From Solirubrobacterales bacterium (GTDB lineage Bacteria > Actinomycetota > Thermoleophilia > Solirubrobacterales > Solirubrobacteraceae), in the NCBI GenBank assembly GCA_019240115.1, contig JAFAYV010000072.1, positions 1-44,094 of the forward strand: a stretch of 44,094 nucleotides of DNA, read 5' to 3'. Every line of letters starts with the position of its first letter. The stretch's first letter is position 1. The position numbers and the translations under genes are program-made. Of the stretch, positions 8,358-16,299 are shown one piece after another. The notes below the pieces were generated by a model, which saw nothing but the letters and a program-made list of their open reading frames with translations, was not told where the DNA came from and did not search any database.

Positions 8358-8962
8358 TCGCGCTGGCGGAAGAGCGCCTCGGTGTCGTCGGCCGCCCTTG
8401 CGATGGGCGGGCCGGGTCCGCCGGCGGTCGAGGTACGCCCGCAGCTGCGGCTGGTCGTCGAGCAGGTCCGTCAGGTCGGCGAGCGAGAGCACCCCCGCGG
8501 TCACGAGGTCGGCCACGGTCAGGCGGTCGCCGGCGATGACTCGCGCCGTCGACCGCGTCGCGGTACACCGCCGCGGCGGCGGCGAACTGCTGACGACCGG
8601 CGGCGGCCCGGTCGGGGTCGGGCTCGCCGTGCAGGATGACGGTCACCGCCGGACCCTCGAGCTCGGTTATCGTGGTGAGCGCCCACTGGTAGACCTCGGG
8701 GCGGCCGGGGGAGCCGACCGGCGGGATCAGGCCGGCGTCGGTATAGGCGTCGGCGAGGTGCAGCAGCAGCGCGGTCGAGTCGAACAGGATCGTGCCGTCG
8801 ATCTCGAGCGCCGGCACCCGGCGGAGCGGCGGGCGCTCGCGATGCTCGGCGGCCTCGCTCGTTGCGCTCCACGCGGACGAGCTCGAAGGCGGCGCCGATC
8901 TCCTCGAGCGCCCAGGCCACGCGCATCGGTCGTCCGGCGCCGGGGCTGTAGTAGAGCTTCAT
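8325..8962 (-). pseudogene. Glutathione S-transferase-like protein, frameshifted at least twice
   Basis: The N-terminal thioredoxin-like domain starts at 8962 with MKLYYSPGAGRPMRVAWALEE. Near 8868 the frame shifts (one extra base) into EAAEHRERPPLRRVPALE and then DGTILFDSTALLLHLADAY, which holds the GST cis-Pro (VPAL) and the E/D-S glutathione-binding pair. Near 8548 it shifts again into VIAGDRLTVADLVTAG, the conserved GST C-domain N-capping box (DRLTVAD). A third shift near 8396 is possible, since ADDTEALFRQRDY reads on in another frame. The stop used here (8325) is therefore uncertain. Actinobacteria mostly use mycothiol, so such GST-fold proteins often have other thiol partners. Confidence 0.75.
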
Positions 8963-9033
8963 CGCGGCAAAGCCAGCAACGCCCACGTCCGCGTCGGGAC
9001 GACGTGCGGACGGGGGCACTAGCCTGCCGGCCG

Positions 9034-9909
9034 ATGCCGTCCTTCACCGAGCGTCTGCGGACCGGTCGCGTGCTGATGGCCGACGGCGCGACCGGCACCA
9101 ACTACCAGGAGATGGGCATTGAGCCCGGTGTCGCCCCCGAGGAGTGGGTGTTCGAGGCCCCCGACCGCGTCGGCGACCTGCACCGCCGGTTCGCGCAGGC
9201 CGGCTCGGACCTCGTGCTGACCTGCACCTTCGGCGGCTCGCCGCTGCGCCTGCTCGACGGGCCGCTCGCCGGTCGAGCGGCGGAGCTCAACGCACGCGCC
9301 GCGGGGCTCGCGCGCGAGGCGGTCGGCGCCGACGTGCTCGTCGCCGGATCGATCGGACCGACGGGCCAGTTGCCCGATCCGCTGGGGACGCTGACCCAGG
9401 ATGACGCCGTCGCGACCTTTGCCGAGCAGGCTCGAGCCCTCGCCGAGGGCGGCGTCGACCTGATCGTGCTCGAGACCTTCTTCGCGCTCGAGGAGGCGCT
9501 ATGGGCGGCGGAGGCGGTGCGCTCGATCTCGGACCTGCCGCTCGTCATGTCGTTCAGCTTCGACCAGGGCGCGCGGACGATGATGGGCCTGAGCCCCGGC
9601 GACGTCAGCGCGGCCGCGGCGCCGCTCGATCTCGCCGGCATCGGCGCCAACTGCGGCCGTTCGCTGGCCGACACCGCGCGCAACGTCGCCGAGTACGTCG
9701 AGGCCGCTCCCGCGCCGGCGCTGTGGGTCAAGCCCAACGCCGGCGTCCCGCAGGTGGTCGCCGAGGGCGTCGTGTACCCCGAGGATCCCGACTCGTTCGC
9801 GCGCAAGGTCGCGCAGCTCGCCCGGGCGGGTGCGCGGATCGTCGGCGGCTGCTGCGGGTCGACCCCCGAGCACCTCGCGGCGCTGCGCCGCGAGTTGGAC
9901 CGCCTGTAG
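9034..9909 (+). CDS. Homocysteine S-methyltransferase family protein
   Basis: 291 residues. LMADGATGTNYQEMG begins the (beta/alpha)8 barrel, and TCTFGGSPLRL corresponds to the family's T(N/C)TF turn. Zinc ligands are visible as Cys in GIGANCG and the Cys pair in GGCCGSTPEHL, which activate the homocysteine thiol. The enzyme would move a methyl group from a donor such as betaine, S-methylmethionine or a corrinoid protein to homocysteine. The donor cannot be told from sequence. It lacks the cobalamin and folate domains of MetH. A TAGCCT box at 9020-9025 ends 8 nt before the ATG, so a leaderless start is likely. It converges on the 10-TM protein gene across a 9-bp-stem hairpin. Confidence 0.85.
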   Translation: MPSFTERLRTGRVLMADGATGTNYQEMGIEPGVAPEEWVFEAPDRVGDLHRRFAQAGSDLVLTCTFGGSPLRLLDGPLAGRAAELNARAAGLAREAVGADVLVAGSIGPTGQLPDPLGTLTQDDAVATFAEQARALAEGGVDLIVLETFFALEEALWAAEAVRSISDLPLVMSFSFDQGARTMMGLSPGDVSAAAAPLDLAGIGANCGRSLADTARNVAEYVEAAPAPALWVKPNAGVPQVVAEGVVYPEDPDSFARKVAQLARAGARIVGGCCGSTPEHLAALRRELDRL

Positions 9910-9923
9910 CGCGCCCCCGCGGG

Positions 9924-9946
9924 CCCGCTGACGACCGGTCAGCGGG
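9924..9946. terminator. Bidirectional hairpin between convergent genes
   Basis: CCCGCTGAC (9924-9932), a 5-nt loop GACCG and GTCAGCGGG (9938-9946) form a perfect 9-bp stem. It lies after the methyltransferase stop and overlaps the last bases of the opposing membrane-protein gene. There is no U tract, as is common in high-GC actinobacteria. Confidence 0.55.
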
Positions 9947-11117
9947 TCTGCACCGTCTGGCCGGTCGACGCGGAGTGATCGTCGAAGACCTCGTCGACCC
10001 GCTCGGGCTCGTCGGCGGAGACCTCGGGCTCGCCGGGGATGCCCAAGGAGCCGAGGTAGACGACGAAGAACAGGGTCATCAGGACCATCCAGTTCATCCA
10101 CCCGAGCGCGTTGCCCGCCAGCTTTCCGGCGACCACCGGCTCGTGGAGCACGTGCTGAGCGAGCACGTAGTAGTACAGGAAGAACGTGCCGATCCCCAGC
10201 GCCAGGGTGACCACGATGCGGACCGCGTAGTTGGCGGCCACGCTCAGCCCCGTCGGCCAGTTGTAGAACCCGTTTGACCACATGATCATCCAGAACACCC
10301 AGCAGACGCCGAGCTCGGCCGGGTACTGGTTGATCATCGGCGCCAGCATTTTCGCGGCGTGCGCGCCGATGAACGCCTTGACGACGGCCCGGAACAGGAA
10401 GTAGAGGCCGATCCCGAGGACGATGTTGCCGACCAGTGACGCCACGGCCGTGCGCCCGCCGGGGCCGGCGAGGCGCCACGGCCAGTTCTCGGTCAGCAGC
10501 CCGGTGACGACGGCCACGACGATGATCGAGTACACGACGCCGATCGTCGTCGGCAGGTCGATGATGTCGGTGTGCCCGGGCTTGGCCCAGGTGGCGAGGT
10601 TGGGCAGCACGAAGAACGCGAAGAGCACCACGGTCGGACCGGTGAGCGCGCCGATCTCGGCGATGCCGAGCCACGGCTGCTTGAGCCCCAGGTGGCGCCA
10701 CGGCCAGTGATCCCAGTTGATGACGGCGGTCAGGTAGGTGAAGAAGCCGAACAGCACGAACAGCGCGGGCAGGAGGTAGCCCATGCCCATCGGGACCTTG
10801 GCGGAGAAGGCGGGGTCGGTGCGGCCCCAGGCCGCGAACACCGCCGTGAGCCCGATCGCCACTGCCACGGTGACGAGGATCAGCACCACGCCGCGCAGGG
10901 GCTGCGGGAGCCGGTCGAACCAGTGGAACTCGAGGTTGAACCCGAGGAACACGACCGTGATGATCGCCCAGAACAGCGTCTCGTCGAACGGCTCCGGGTA
11001 GTCGTGCACCACATGGAAGTGGGGATCGACCAATAGGTACCAGAGGCCGAGTGACAGCACGCACACGACGACCAGGTTGGCCAGGCCAAAGCCCCACCAG
11101 GGCAGGGTCCTGCGCAT
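9939..11117 (-). CDS. Ten-helix integral membrane protein of unrecognised family
   Basis: 392 residues with about ten hydrophobic helices, near residues 7-30, 42-64, 72-95, 108-130, 147-168, 186-204, 222-244, 270-288, 298-320 and 335-358. Loops are unusually rich in Trp, His and Pro: HFHVVHDYPEPFDE, NWDHWPWRHLGLK and NWPTGLS. The acidic tail (about 30 residues) is cytoplasmic or periplasmic depending on topology. A strong Shine-Dalgarno (GGAGAGGAGATTACCG) supports the start. I do not recognise it as a known transporter, oxidase or monooxygenase subunit. It is divergent from the ThDP-lyase/CoA-ligase operon, so a role in uptake or membrane-bound conversion of that pathway's substrate is a reasonable guess. 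Confidence 0.8.
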   Translation of the reverse strand: MRRTLPWWGFGLANLVVVCVLSLGLWYLLVDPHFHVVHDYPEPFDETLFWAIITVVFLGFNLEFHWFDRLPQPLRGVVLILVTVAVAIGLTAVFAAWGRTDPAFSAKVPMGMGYLLPALFVLFGFFTYLTAVINWDHWPWRHLGLKQPWLGIAEIGALTGPTVVLFAFFVLPNLATWAKPGHTDIIDLPTTIGVVYSIIVVAVVTGLLTENWPWRLAGPGGRTAVASLVGNIVLGIGLYFLFRAVVKAFIGAHAAKMLAPMINQYPAELGVCWVFWMIMWSNGFYNWPTGLSVAANYAVRIVVTLALGIGTFFLYYYVLAQHVLHEPVVAGKLAGNALGWMNWMVLMTLFFVVYLGSLGIPGEPEVSADEPERVDEVFDDHSASTGQTVQTR

Positions 11118-11412
11118 CGGTAATCTCCTCTCCTTTGCTGCCCGGAAAAGCCAGCGGCCGACAGTCGGATGACACGACGAATGTGACACCCGGCGCTCGC
11201 GCTGGGCCGCGGCGCGATGATCCGCGACGGTGGTCGCCCAGTCAAGATTTCCAAGGACTTTCGCAACATGTGCGACGCGGTTGCGAGGGCCCTTGCGCAC
11301 CGCGCCGATCGGGTAGAGTCCGCGGCCATGACGAGGGGGAGGTGTCAGGTCACCGCGGCGCGGAGACACAACGACGGAGCGGGTCGGGTCAGCGCTGCGC
11401 CCGCGGATCGCC
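11118..11412. promoter_or_regulatory. Divergent intergenic region with motif shared with the aldehyde dehydrogenase promoter
   Basis: The region between the 10-TM gene and the ThDP enzyme holds TCAAGATT (11242-11249) and TGTGCGACGCGG (11269-11280). Both strings also occur, closer together, upstream of the aldehyde dehydrogenase gene (16365-16383). A quasi-palindrome TCGCAACATGTGCGA spans 11261-11275. A candidate -10 TAGAGT lies at 11314-11319. A common regulator, perhaps the IclR or TetR encoded nearby, is inferred. Confidence 0.45.
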
Positions 11413-11420
11413 GTGGCTGA
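11328..11420 (+). CDS. Possible 30-aa leaderless upstream ORF overlapping the ThDP-enzyme start
   Basis: An ATG at 11328 lies exactly 8 nt after the TAGAGT box (11314-11319), the spacing seen at other apparently leaderless genes here. The frame runs 30 codons and stops at 11418-11420, overlapping the GTG start of the ThDP enzyme (11413) by 8 nt. The peptide is basic and starts [14 protein letters not shown]. It has no family resemblance. If translated it would couple ribosomes into the downstream gene, which has only weak Shine-Dalgarno sequence. The start-site logic is seen; translation is a guess. Confidence 0.3.
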   Translation: MTRGRCQVTAARRHNDGAGRVSAAPADRRG

Positions 11421-13140
11421 CAGCGCGGCCGTCCTGACGGCTCGCTTCCTCGTGGAGCGCGGCGTCGATCGCGTCTTCGGTCTGCAGGGAGGCCACATCC
11501 AGCCGATCTGGGACCAGCTCGCCCGCGCCGGCGTCCGGATCGTCGACGTCCGCGACGAGGGCGCCGCCGTCCACATGGCGCACGCGCATCGCGAGCTGAC
11601 CGGCGCGATGGGCATCGCGATCGTGACCGCGGGTCCGGGCGTCACCAACACGGTGACCGCCGTGGCCAACGCGTCGGTCTCGCGCATGCCGCTGATCGTC
11701 ATCGGGGGCTGCCCGCCGCGGCCGCAGGAGAACATGGGGCCGCTGCAGGGCATCCCGCACGTCGAGATCCTGCGGCCGGTCACGCGCACGGCGCGAACCC
11801 TCGCCGTCGCCGATCAGGTGCTGCGGGAGCTCGACGAGGCGTGGGCGCGGGCCGAGGGCGATCGCGGCGACCCCGGGCCCGTCTACGTGGAGATCCCCAC
11901 CGACGTGCTCCGCGAGGCGGTCGCGCCGGCACTGGTCACCTCTGAGCATCTGCGGCCCAAACCGCGGCGCCGGCCGCAGCCCGATCCCGACGGGGTCAGC
12001 GCCGCCGCGGCGATGATCGCGAGCGCGCGCCGGCCCGCGGTCATCTCGGGCCGGGGCGCCCGCGTCGGCACGGGCGCGGAGATGGTGCGCTTCCTCGACG
12101 CCTCCGGCGCCGCCTATCTCGACACGCAGGAGAGCCGCGGGCTCGTGCCGGCCGATCACCCCTCGGTCGTCGGCGCGATGCGCTCGGCGGTGTTCCGCCA
12201 GGCCGACCTCGTGATCACGGTCGGCCGCCAACTCGACTTCCAGGTCGGCTTCGGGTCGCCCGCGGCGTTCCCCGAGGCCCGCTTCATCCGGATCGCCGAC
12301 ACCGCCTCCGAGCTGATCGACAACCGGCGCGGGGAGGTCGAGCTGCTCGCCGACCCCGCGGCGGCGCTCGACGCCCTCGCCACGGCGCTCGGGCAGTCCG
12401 ACGAGACGGCGGACCGCGAATGGCTCGCCGAAACCCGCGCCGAGCACGTGCGCCGCTCGGAGAAGTACCGCGCCGAGCTTGGCGACAGCCCGCCGGGCGC
12501 GGACGGGAACATGCACCCGAACCGGATCTTCGGCGCGGTCGCCGACGCGGGCCTCGACGACGCGATCGTGATCGCCGACGGCGGCGACTTCCTCAGCTTC
12601 GCGCGATTGGCGCTCCAGGGCTGGCGGTTCCTCGACCCGGGCGCGTTCGGCTGCCTGGGGATCGGGGTGCCGTTCGGGATCGCCGCGTCGCTGGCCTACC
12701 CCGAGCGCCGAGTGCTCGTGGCCACGGGCGACGGCGCGTTCGGCATCAACGCGATGGAGATCGACACCGCGGTGCGCCACGGCGCCACGATCGTCGTGAT
12801 CGTCGCCAACAACGCGGCGTGGAACATCGAGCGCTACGACCAGCTCGAGAACTATGGGATGGTCGTCGGCACCGAGCTTGCGTACAGCGACTATGCGGCA
12901 ATGGCCCGCGGCCTCGGCGCCCATGGCGAGCGAGTCACCGATCCCGAGGATCTGCCGGCGGCGCTGGCGCGGGCGCTCGAGAACGCCCCGGCGCTCATCG
13001 ACGTGGTCGTCAGCCGAGACGCGCCGTCGCCCGACGCCGGCAAGGGCCTCGGCTACGTGCCGGACTATCAGGCACTGACGCCGTGGGACGAGAAGGAGAT
13101 CAAGCGTCGCTCGGCGGTCGCCGCGCCGAGCGACGGGTAG
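11413..13140 (+). CDS. ThDP-dependent lyase/decarboxylase (acetolactate synthase-like; candidate 2-hydroxyacyl-CoA lyase)
   Basis: 575 residues from a GTG start. The Pyr domain has the cofactor-activating Glu49 in [11 protein letters not shown], followed by [17 protein letters not shown] central domain covers about 190-330. The PP domain has the ThDP/Mg motif from Gly439 ([13 protein letters not shown]) to [10 protein letters not shown]. The overall type is acetolactate synthase/oxalyl-CoA decarboxylase/2-hydroxyacyl-CoA lyase. The neighbouring CoA ligase argues for an acyl-CoA substrate, so cleavage of a 2-hydroxyacyl-CoA to an aldehyde or ketone plus formyl-CoA is my favoured inference. A true acetolactate synthase is less likely because no small subunit or ilvC is adjacent. 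Substrate specificity cannot be read by eye. The CoA ligase starts 27 nt downstream. Confidence 0.85.
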   Translation: MADSAAVLTARFLVERGVDRVFGLQGGHIQPIWDQLARAGVRIVDVRDEGAAVHMAHAHRELTGAMGIAIVTAGPGVTNTVTAVANASVSRMPLIVIGGCPPRPQENMGPLQGIPHVEILRPVTRTARTLAVADQVLRELDEAWARAEGDRGDPGPVYVEIPTDVLREAVAPALVTSEHLRPKPRRRPQPDPDGVSAAAAMIASARRPAVISGRGARVGTGAEMVRFLDASGAAYLDTQESRGLVPADHPSVVGAMRSAVFRQADLVITVGRQLDFQVGFGSPAAFPEARFIRIADTASELIDNRRGEVELLADPAAALDALATALGQSDETADREWLAETRAEHVRRSEKYRAELGDSPPGADGNMHPNRIFGAVADAGLDDAIVIADGGDFLSFARLALQGWRFLDPGAFGCLGIGVPFGIAASLAYPERRVLVATGDGAFGINAMEIDTAVRHGATIVVIVANNAAWNIERYDQLENYGMVVGTELAYSDYAAMARGLGAHGERVTDPEDLPAALARALENAPALIDVVVSRDAPSPDAGKGLGYVPDYQALTPWDEKEIKRRSAVAAPSDG

Positions 13141-13167
13141 CGCAAATCCAGCGAGCGGAGGTGCAGG

Positions 13168-14562
13168 ATGGAGGAGTGGACGTTCCCCGTGCAGTACGAC
13201 GAGGAGTACCTGCCCGACCCGGAGTCCCCGTATTGGTTCGAGCAGCGCGAGACGATGGACCCCCAGGAGCGCGACGCCGCGGTGCTCGAGCGCATCCGCG
13301 AGGTCATGCGCTACGCCTACGACAACTCGAGCTTTTACAAGAACAAGTACGACGAGGCCGACGTCAACCCGGATGACATCACCTCGTTCGAGGCGTTCGA
13401 GCAGGTGCCCGTGATCACCAAGGAGGAGATGCGCACCTCGCAGACCGAGCACCCGCCGTTCGGCGACTACGTCTGCGTCCCGAGCTCCGAGATCCACCAC
13501 ATCCACGGCACCTCGGGGACGACCGGCACGCCGACGGCGTTCTCCATCGGCCGCGGCGACTGGGCGGCAATCGCCAACAACCACGCCCGGATCCTTTGGG
13601 GGATGGGCCTGCGCCCGGGGGACGGGGTCTTCGTCTCGGCGATCTTCAGCCTCTACCTCGGCTCCTGGGGCGCGATGGCCGGCGCCGAGCGCCTGCGCTG
13701 CCAGGTGTTCCCGTTCGGCGCCGGCGCCGGCGGCGGCATGACGGCCCGGGCGGTGCAGTGGCTGGCGCGCTGCCGGCCCCGGGGCTTCTACGCCACCCCC
13801 TCCTATGCGCTCCGTCTCGCCGAGGTCGCGCAGGAGGAGAAGATCGACCCCAAGGAGTTCGGGCTGGACGTGATGTTCTTCTCCGGGGAGCCGGGGGCGT
13901 CGGTGCCGTCGGTGCGCAAGCAGATCGAGGATGCGTTCGGCGCCACCGTGATCGACACCGGCACGATGGCGGAGATGACCCCGTTCATGTCGGCCGCGGC
14001 GAGCGCCGGCACCCCCGAGGGCATGCTGCTGTGGCAGGACATCGTGTGGCACGAGGTGTGCGACCCCGAGACCTTCCGCACTGTGCCCTACGGCGAGGAG
14101 GGCACGCCCGTCTACACCCACCTGGAGCGCACCTCGCAGCCGATGATCCGGCTGGCGTCCAACGACCTGACCCGATGGGTGATGGAGGACAACCCGTGCG
14201 GGCGCACCTATCCCCGCCTGCCCGAGGGCGTCTACGGCCGCATCGACGACATGTTCCAGGTGCGCGGCGAGAACGTGTATCCGACCGAGATCGACAACTA
14301 CCTGCGCACCGTCGAGGGCTACGGCGGCGAGCATCGCGTCATCGTGTCGCGCAGCGGCTCGATGGACGAGCTGCTGGTCAAGGTCGAGTGCGGGCGGTCG
14401 GAGACCGACGGCTTTGAGAAGGAGGTGGCCTCCGGTCTGCAGAACGTGCTCGGCCTGCGGCCCGCGATCGAGGTCGTGGAGGTCAACACGTTCGACCGCT
14501 CAGATCACAAGTCGCGCCGCGTCACCGACGAGCGCGAGCACACCCAGCGCGGGTCAGGCTGA
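13168..14562 (+). CDS. PaaK-type (phenylacetate-CoA ligase family) AMP-forming CoA ligase
   Basis: 464 residues. The length and N-terminus (ERIREVMRYAYDNSSFYK) are typical of PaaK-type ligases. The P-loop HGTSGTTGTPTAFS begins at His113. YGRIDDMFQVRGENVYPTEI is the A8 hinge region, and the C-terminal DHKSRRV carries the likely adenylation Lys. It would activate a carboxylic acid with ATP and CoA in the cytosol. It follows the ThDP enzyme by 27 nt with a Shine-Dalgarno (GGAGGTGCAGG), so the two are one operon. This pairing suggests the ligase makes the lyase's acyl-CoA substrate. An aryl acid substrate is equally possible from sequence alone. Its stop overlaps the convergent IclR stop by 9 nt. 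Confidence 0.88.
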   Translation: MEEWTFPVQYDEEYLPDPESPYWFEQRETMDPQERDAAVLERIREVMRYAYDNSSFYKNKYDEADVNPDDITSFEAFEQVPVITKEEMRTSQTEHPPFGDYVCVPSSEIHHIHGTSGTTGTPTAFSIGRGDWAAIANNHARILWGMGLRPGDGVFVSAIFSLYLGSWGAMAGAERLRCQVFPFGAGAGGGMTARAVQWLARCRPRGFYATPSYALRLAEVAQEEKIDPKEFGLDVMFFSGEPGASVPSVRKQIEDAFGATVIDTGTMAEMTPFMSAAASAGTPEGMLLWQDIVWHEVCDPETFRTVPYGEEGTPVYTHLERTSQPMIRLASNDLTRWVMEDNPCGRTYPRLPEGVYGRIDDMFQVRGENVYPTEIDNYLRTVEGYGGEHRVIVSRSGSMDELLVKVECGRSETDGFEKEVASGLQNVLGLRPAIEVVEVNTFDRSDHKSRRVTDEREHTQRGSG

Positions 14563-15399
14563 CGCCAGCGCGCCGTCGAGCCCGCGGGCGATGTCCAGCA
14601 GCGTCAGCTGGAGCTCGTCGCGCTCGGCCGCGAACTGGGCGCGGGTTACGGTGACGCCGATGCCGGCGACCGGCGCACCCGATGCGTCGGTCACCGCGGC
14701 GGCGACCGACCCGAACTCGAGGTCGTACTCGCACCGGTCGGTCGCCACGCCACGACGGCGGACGTCGTCGAGCTCGATGCGCAGCCGCGCGGCGTCGGAG
14801 ATCGTCAGCGGGGTCAGCGGCGCCAGGCCGGTCTGGTCGACGTAGCGCTCCAGAGCGGACTCGTCGAGATTGGCCAGGGCCAGCTTGCCGATCGCGAGCC
14901 CATGGGCGGTCCGGCGGATGAGCGGGCTCTCGAGCCTGGTCATCCGCGGGATGCCCTGGCGACCGACCTCGTCGATCACGCGGACGGTCGCCGCGTCGAA
15001 GATCCCGATGCAGGCGCGCCGTCCGGTGCGGCGGAAGGCCTCGAGCATCGCGTCGCGCAGCTCCCGTCGCCGCTGTGGATCGACCGGCTCGGGCACGTCG
15101 ACGGGCCGCGGGGCCCCGGGCTTGGAGGCCACCAGGCGATAGCGCCCCGAATGTCCCGTCCGCATGACGTACCCCTCGGCCTCGAGGCTGGCGAGCAGGT
15201 GGTACGCGGTCGAGCGGCTCTTGCGCAGCCGGTCGGCGACCTGACGGGCGGAGACCCCGTCGGGGCACTCGGCGACATAGGAGAGGACGCAGAGGACCGC
15301 CCGCGCCGTGCTCAGCCCGCGATCATGCGACATCGACCCCGCGCCGTCCCGGTTCCCCGAGGCGGCCACGAAATCCGGGCTCGAACCTCCCGATTGCAT
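14554..15399 (-). CDS. IclR-family transcriptional regulator
   Basis: 281 residues. The N-terminal winged helix (about residues 28-88) has SARQVADRLRKSRSTAYHLL, the recognition-helix region, followed by the wing EGYVMRTGHSGRYRL. The C-terminal IclR ligand-binding domain covers about 105-275, with the conserved pattern AHGLAIGKLALANL and a GVTVTRAQF strand. The start at 15399 has a strong Shine-Dalgarno (GGAAGGAGAGGTC). A later ATG at 15333 is possible. IclR proteins usually sense small carboxylates or aromatics and control adjacent catabolic operons; here the ThDP/PaaK and aldehyde dehydrogenase operons flank it. An 18-bp perfect palindrome lies 60 bp upstream of its start. Confidence 0.92.
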   Translation of the reverse strand: MQSGGSSPDFVAASGNRDGAGSMSHDRGLSTARAVLCVLSYVAECPDGVSARQVADRLRKSRSTAYHLLASLEAEGYVMRTGHSGRYRLVASKPGAPRPVDVPEPVDPQRRRELRDAMLEAFRRTGRRACIGIFDAATVRVIDEVGRQGIPRMTRLESPLIRRTAHGLAIGKLALANLDESALERYVDQTGLAPLTPLTISDAARLRIELDDVRRRGVATDRCEYDLEFGSVAAAVTDASGAPVAGIGVTVTRAQFAAERDELQLTLLDIARGLDGALASA

Positions 15400-15458
15400 G
15401 ACCTCTCCTTCCGCGATCGACCACCCTGGGCGGCGCCTGAGCGGACGGTCGGGACTTG

Positions 15459-15476
15459 CCTGAACGATCGTTCAGG
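15459..15476. promoter_or_regulatory. 18-bp perfect palindrome, probable TetR-type operator
   Basis: CCTGAACGATCGTTCAGG is a perfect inverted repeat of the kind bound by FadR/KstR-like TetR regulators of acyl-CoA metabolism (AAC-GATC-GTT core). It sits 60 bp upstream of the IclR start and 65 bp beyond the TetR stop, so TetR control of the iclR promoter is inferred. Confidence 0.65.
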
Positions 15477-15540
15477 AGCCTACCACATGCCCAGGGCCAC
15501 GCGTCCGCGGTCGACGCGGATGCGCGAGCGAAGGGGAGCG

Positions 15541-16299
15541 CTAGCGGGGTCGCCGCTGGGCGGGGACGCGCGGGTGCGGCGTCGCGAAGGTCGCGCCGGT
15601 CGCCAGCAGCGCGTCGAGCTTGGCCTCGACGCGATCGAGCTGGGTCGTGGCCGGGCGCGGGTCCAGCGGGGCGACGGCGAGATCGTCGTCGGCGGCGGAG
15701 ATCTGGACGCCGTTGAGGAAGACGTCGAGCAGGACGCGACCGATCTCCTCGGGGGCCGAACCGCCGTCGGGGCGATACCAGAAGATCGACCAGTTCAGCG
15801 TGTTGAGCAGGGCGAGCGTCAGCCAGCGTGAGCTCGGCTGCGCTCGTACGTAACCATCGCGCTGCGCGGCCTCGATGAGGTTTCGGATCCGCGCCTCGTA
15901 TCGGGCTCGGATCTCGCGCACCTCGGCGCGATCCTCGGGCGCGAGCGCGCGCATCTCGATCAGCATCGTCGCGTGCATGTCGGCGTCCTGGAGGGCCGAC
16001 GCGACGTGGGCGACGACGGCGGCCCGCAGGCGCTGCAGGGAGTCGCCGAGCCCGTGCAGCGCGGAGCTGACCGCGACGTCGATCCGCGCGATGCTCTCCA
16101 GGCAGATCTCGTAGAGCAGCGCGTCCTTGCTCGGGAAGTGGTGGTAGAGCGCTGCCTTGGTCAGCCCGAGCGACTCGGCCAGCGTCCGCGTGCTCGTGCC
16201 CGCGTAGCCGTGCGTGCGAAACAGCCGCGCCGCCTCGATGACGAGGCGGTCGCGCATTCCGGGCGCGGGGGGTGGCGAGGTGGGGCGATCGTCGGCCAC
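15541..16299 (-). CDS. TetR-family transcriptional regulator
   Basis: 252 residues from GTG at 16299. The start is chosen because a TACTCT box (complement of 16306-16311) lies 6 nt upstream, as at other leaderless starts here; ATG at 16257 is an alternative. The N-terminal TetR_N domain includes AARLFRTHGYAGTSTRTLAE and SLGLTKAALYHHFPSKDALL, a textbook TetR helix-turn-helix. The remaining ~180 residues are helical, as in ligand-binding domains of acyl-CoA- or aromatic-responsive members, and have an Asp/Pro-rich tail. It is divergent from the aldehyde dehydrogenase operon and upstream of an 18-bp palindrome facing iclR. Confidence 0.92.
   Translation of the reverse strand: MADDRPTSPPPAPGMRDRLVIEAARLFRTHGYAGTSTRTLAESLGLTKAALYHHFPSKDALLYEICLESIARIDVAVSSALHGLGDSLQRLRAAVVAHVASALQDADMHATMLIEMRALAPEDRAEVREIRARYEARIRNLIEAAQRDGYVRAQPSSRWLTLALLNTLNWSIFWYRPDGGSAPEEIGRVLLDVFLNGVQISAADDDLAVAPLDPRPATTQLDRVEAKLDALLATGATFATPHPRVPAQRRPR

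Noticed and set aside
9034-9909. Cobalamin-dependent methionine synthase MetH
   Set aside because: Only the homocysteine-binding barrel is present; pterin, cobalamin and activation domains are absent.
11413-13140. Genuine acetolactate synthase (IlvB) for branched-chain amino acids
   Set aside because: No regulatory subunit or ilvC is adjacent and the partner is a CoA ligase; kept only as an alternative.
11389-14334. Very long minus-strand open frame (over 900 codons) opposite the ThDP and PaaK genes
   Set aside because: It is low-complexity Arg/Gly/Asp/Val sequence with no family motif, while the plus strand encodes two complete enzymes. Long antisense frames are expected at this GC content.
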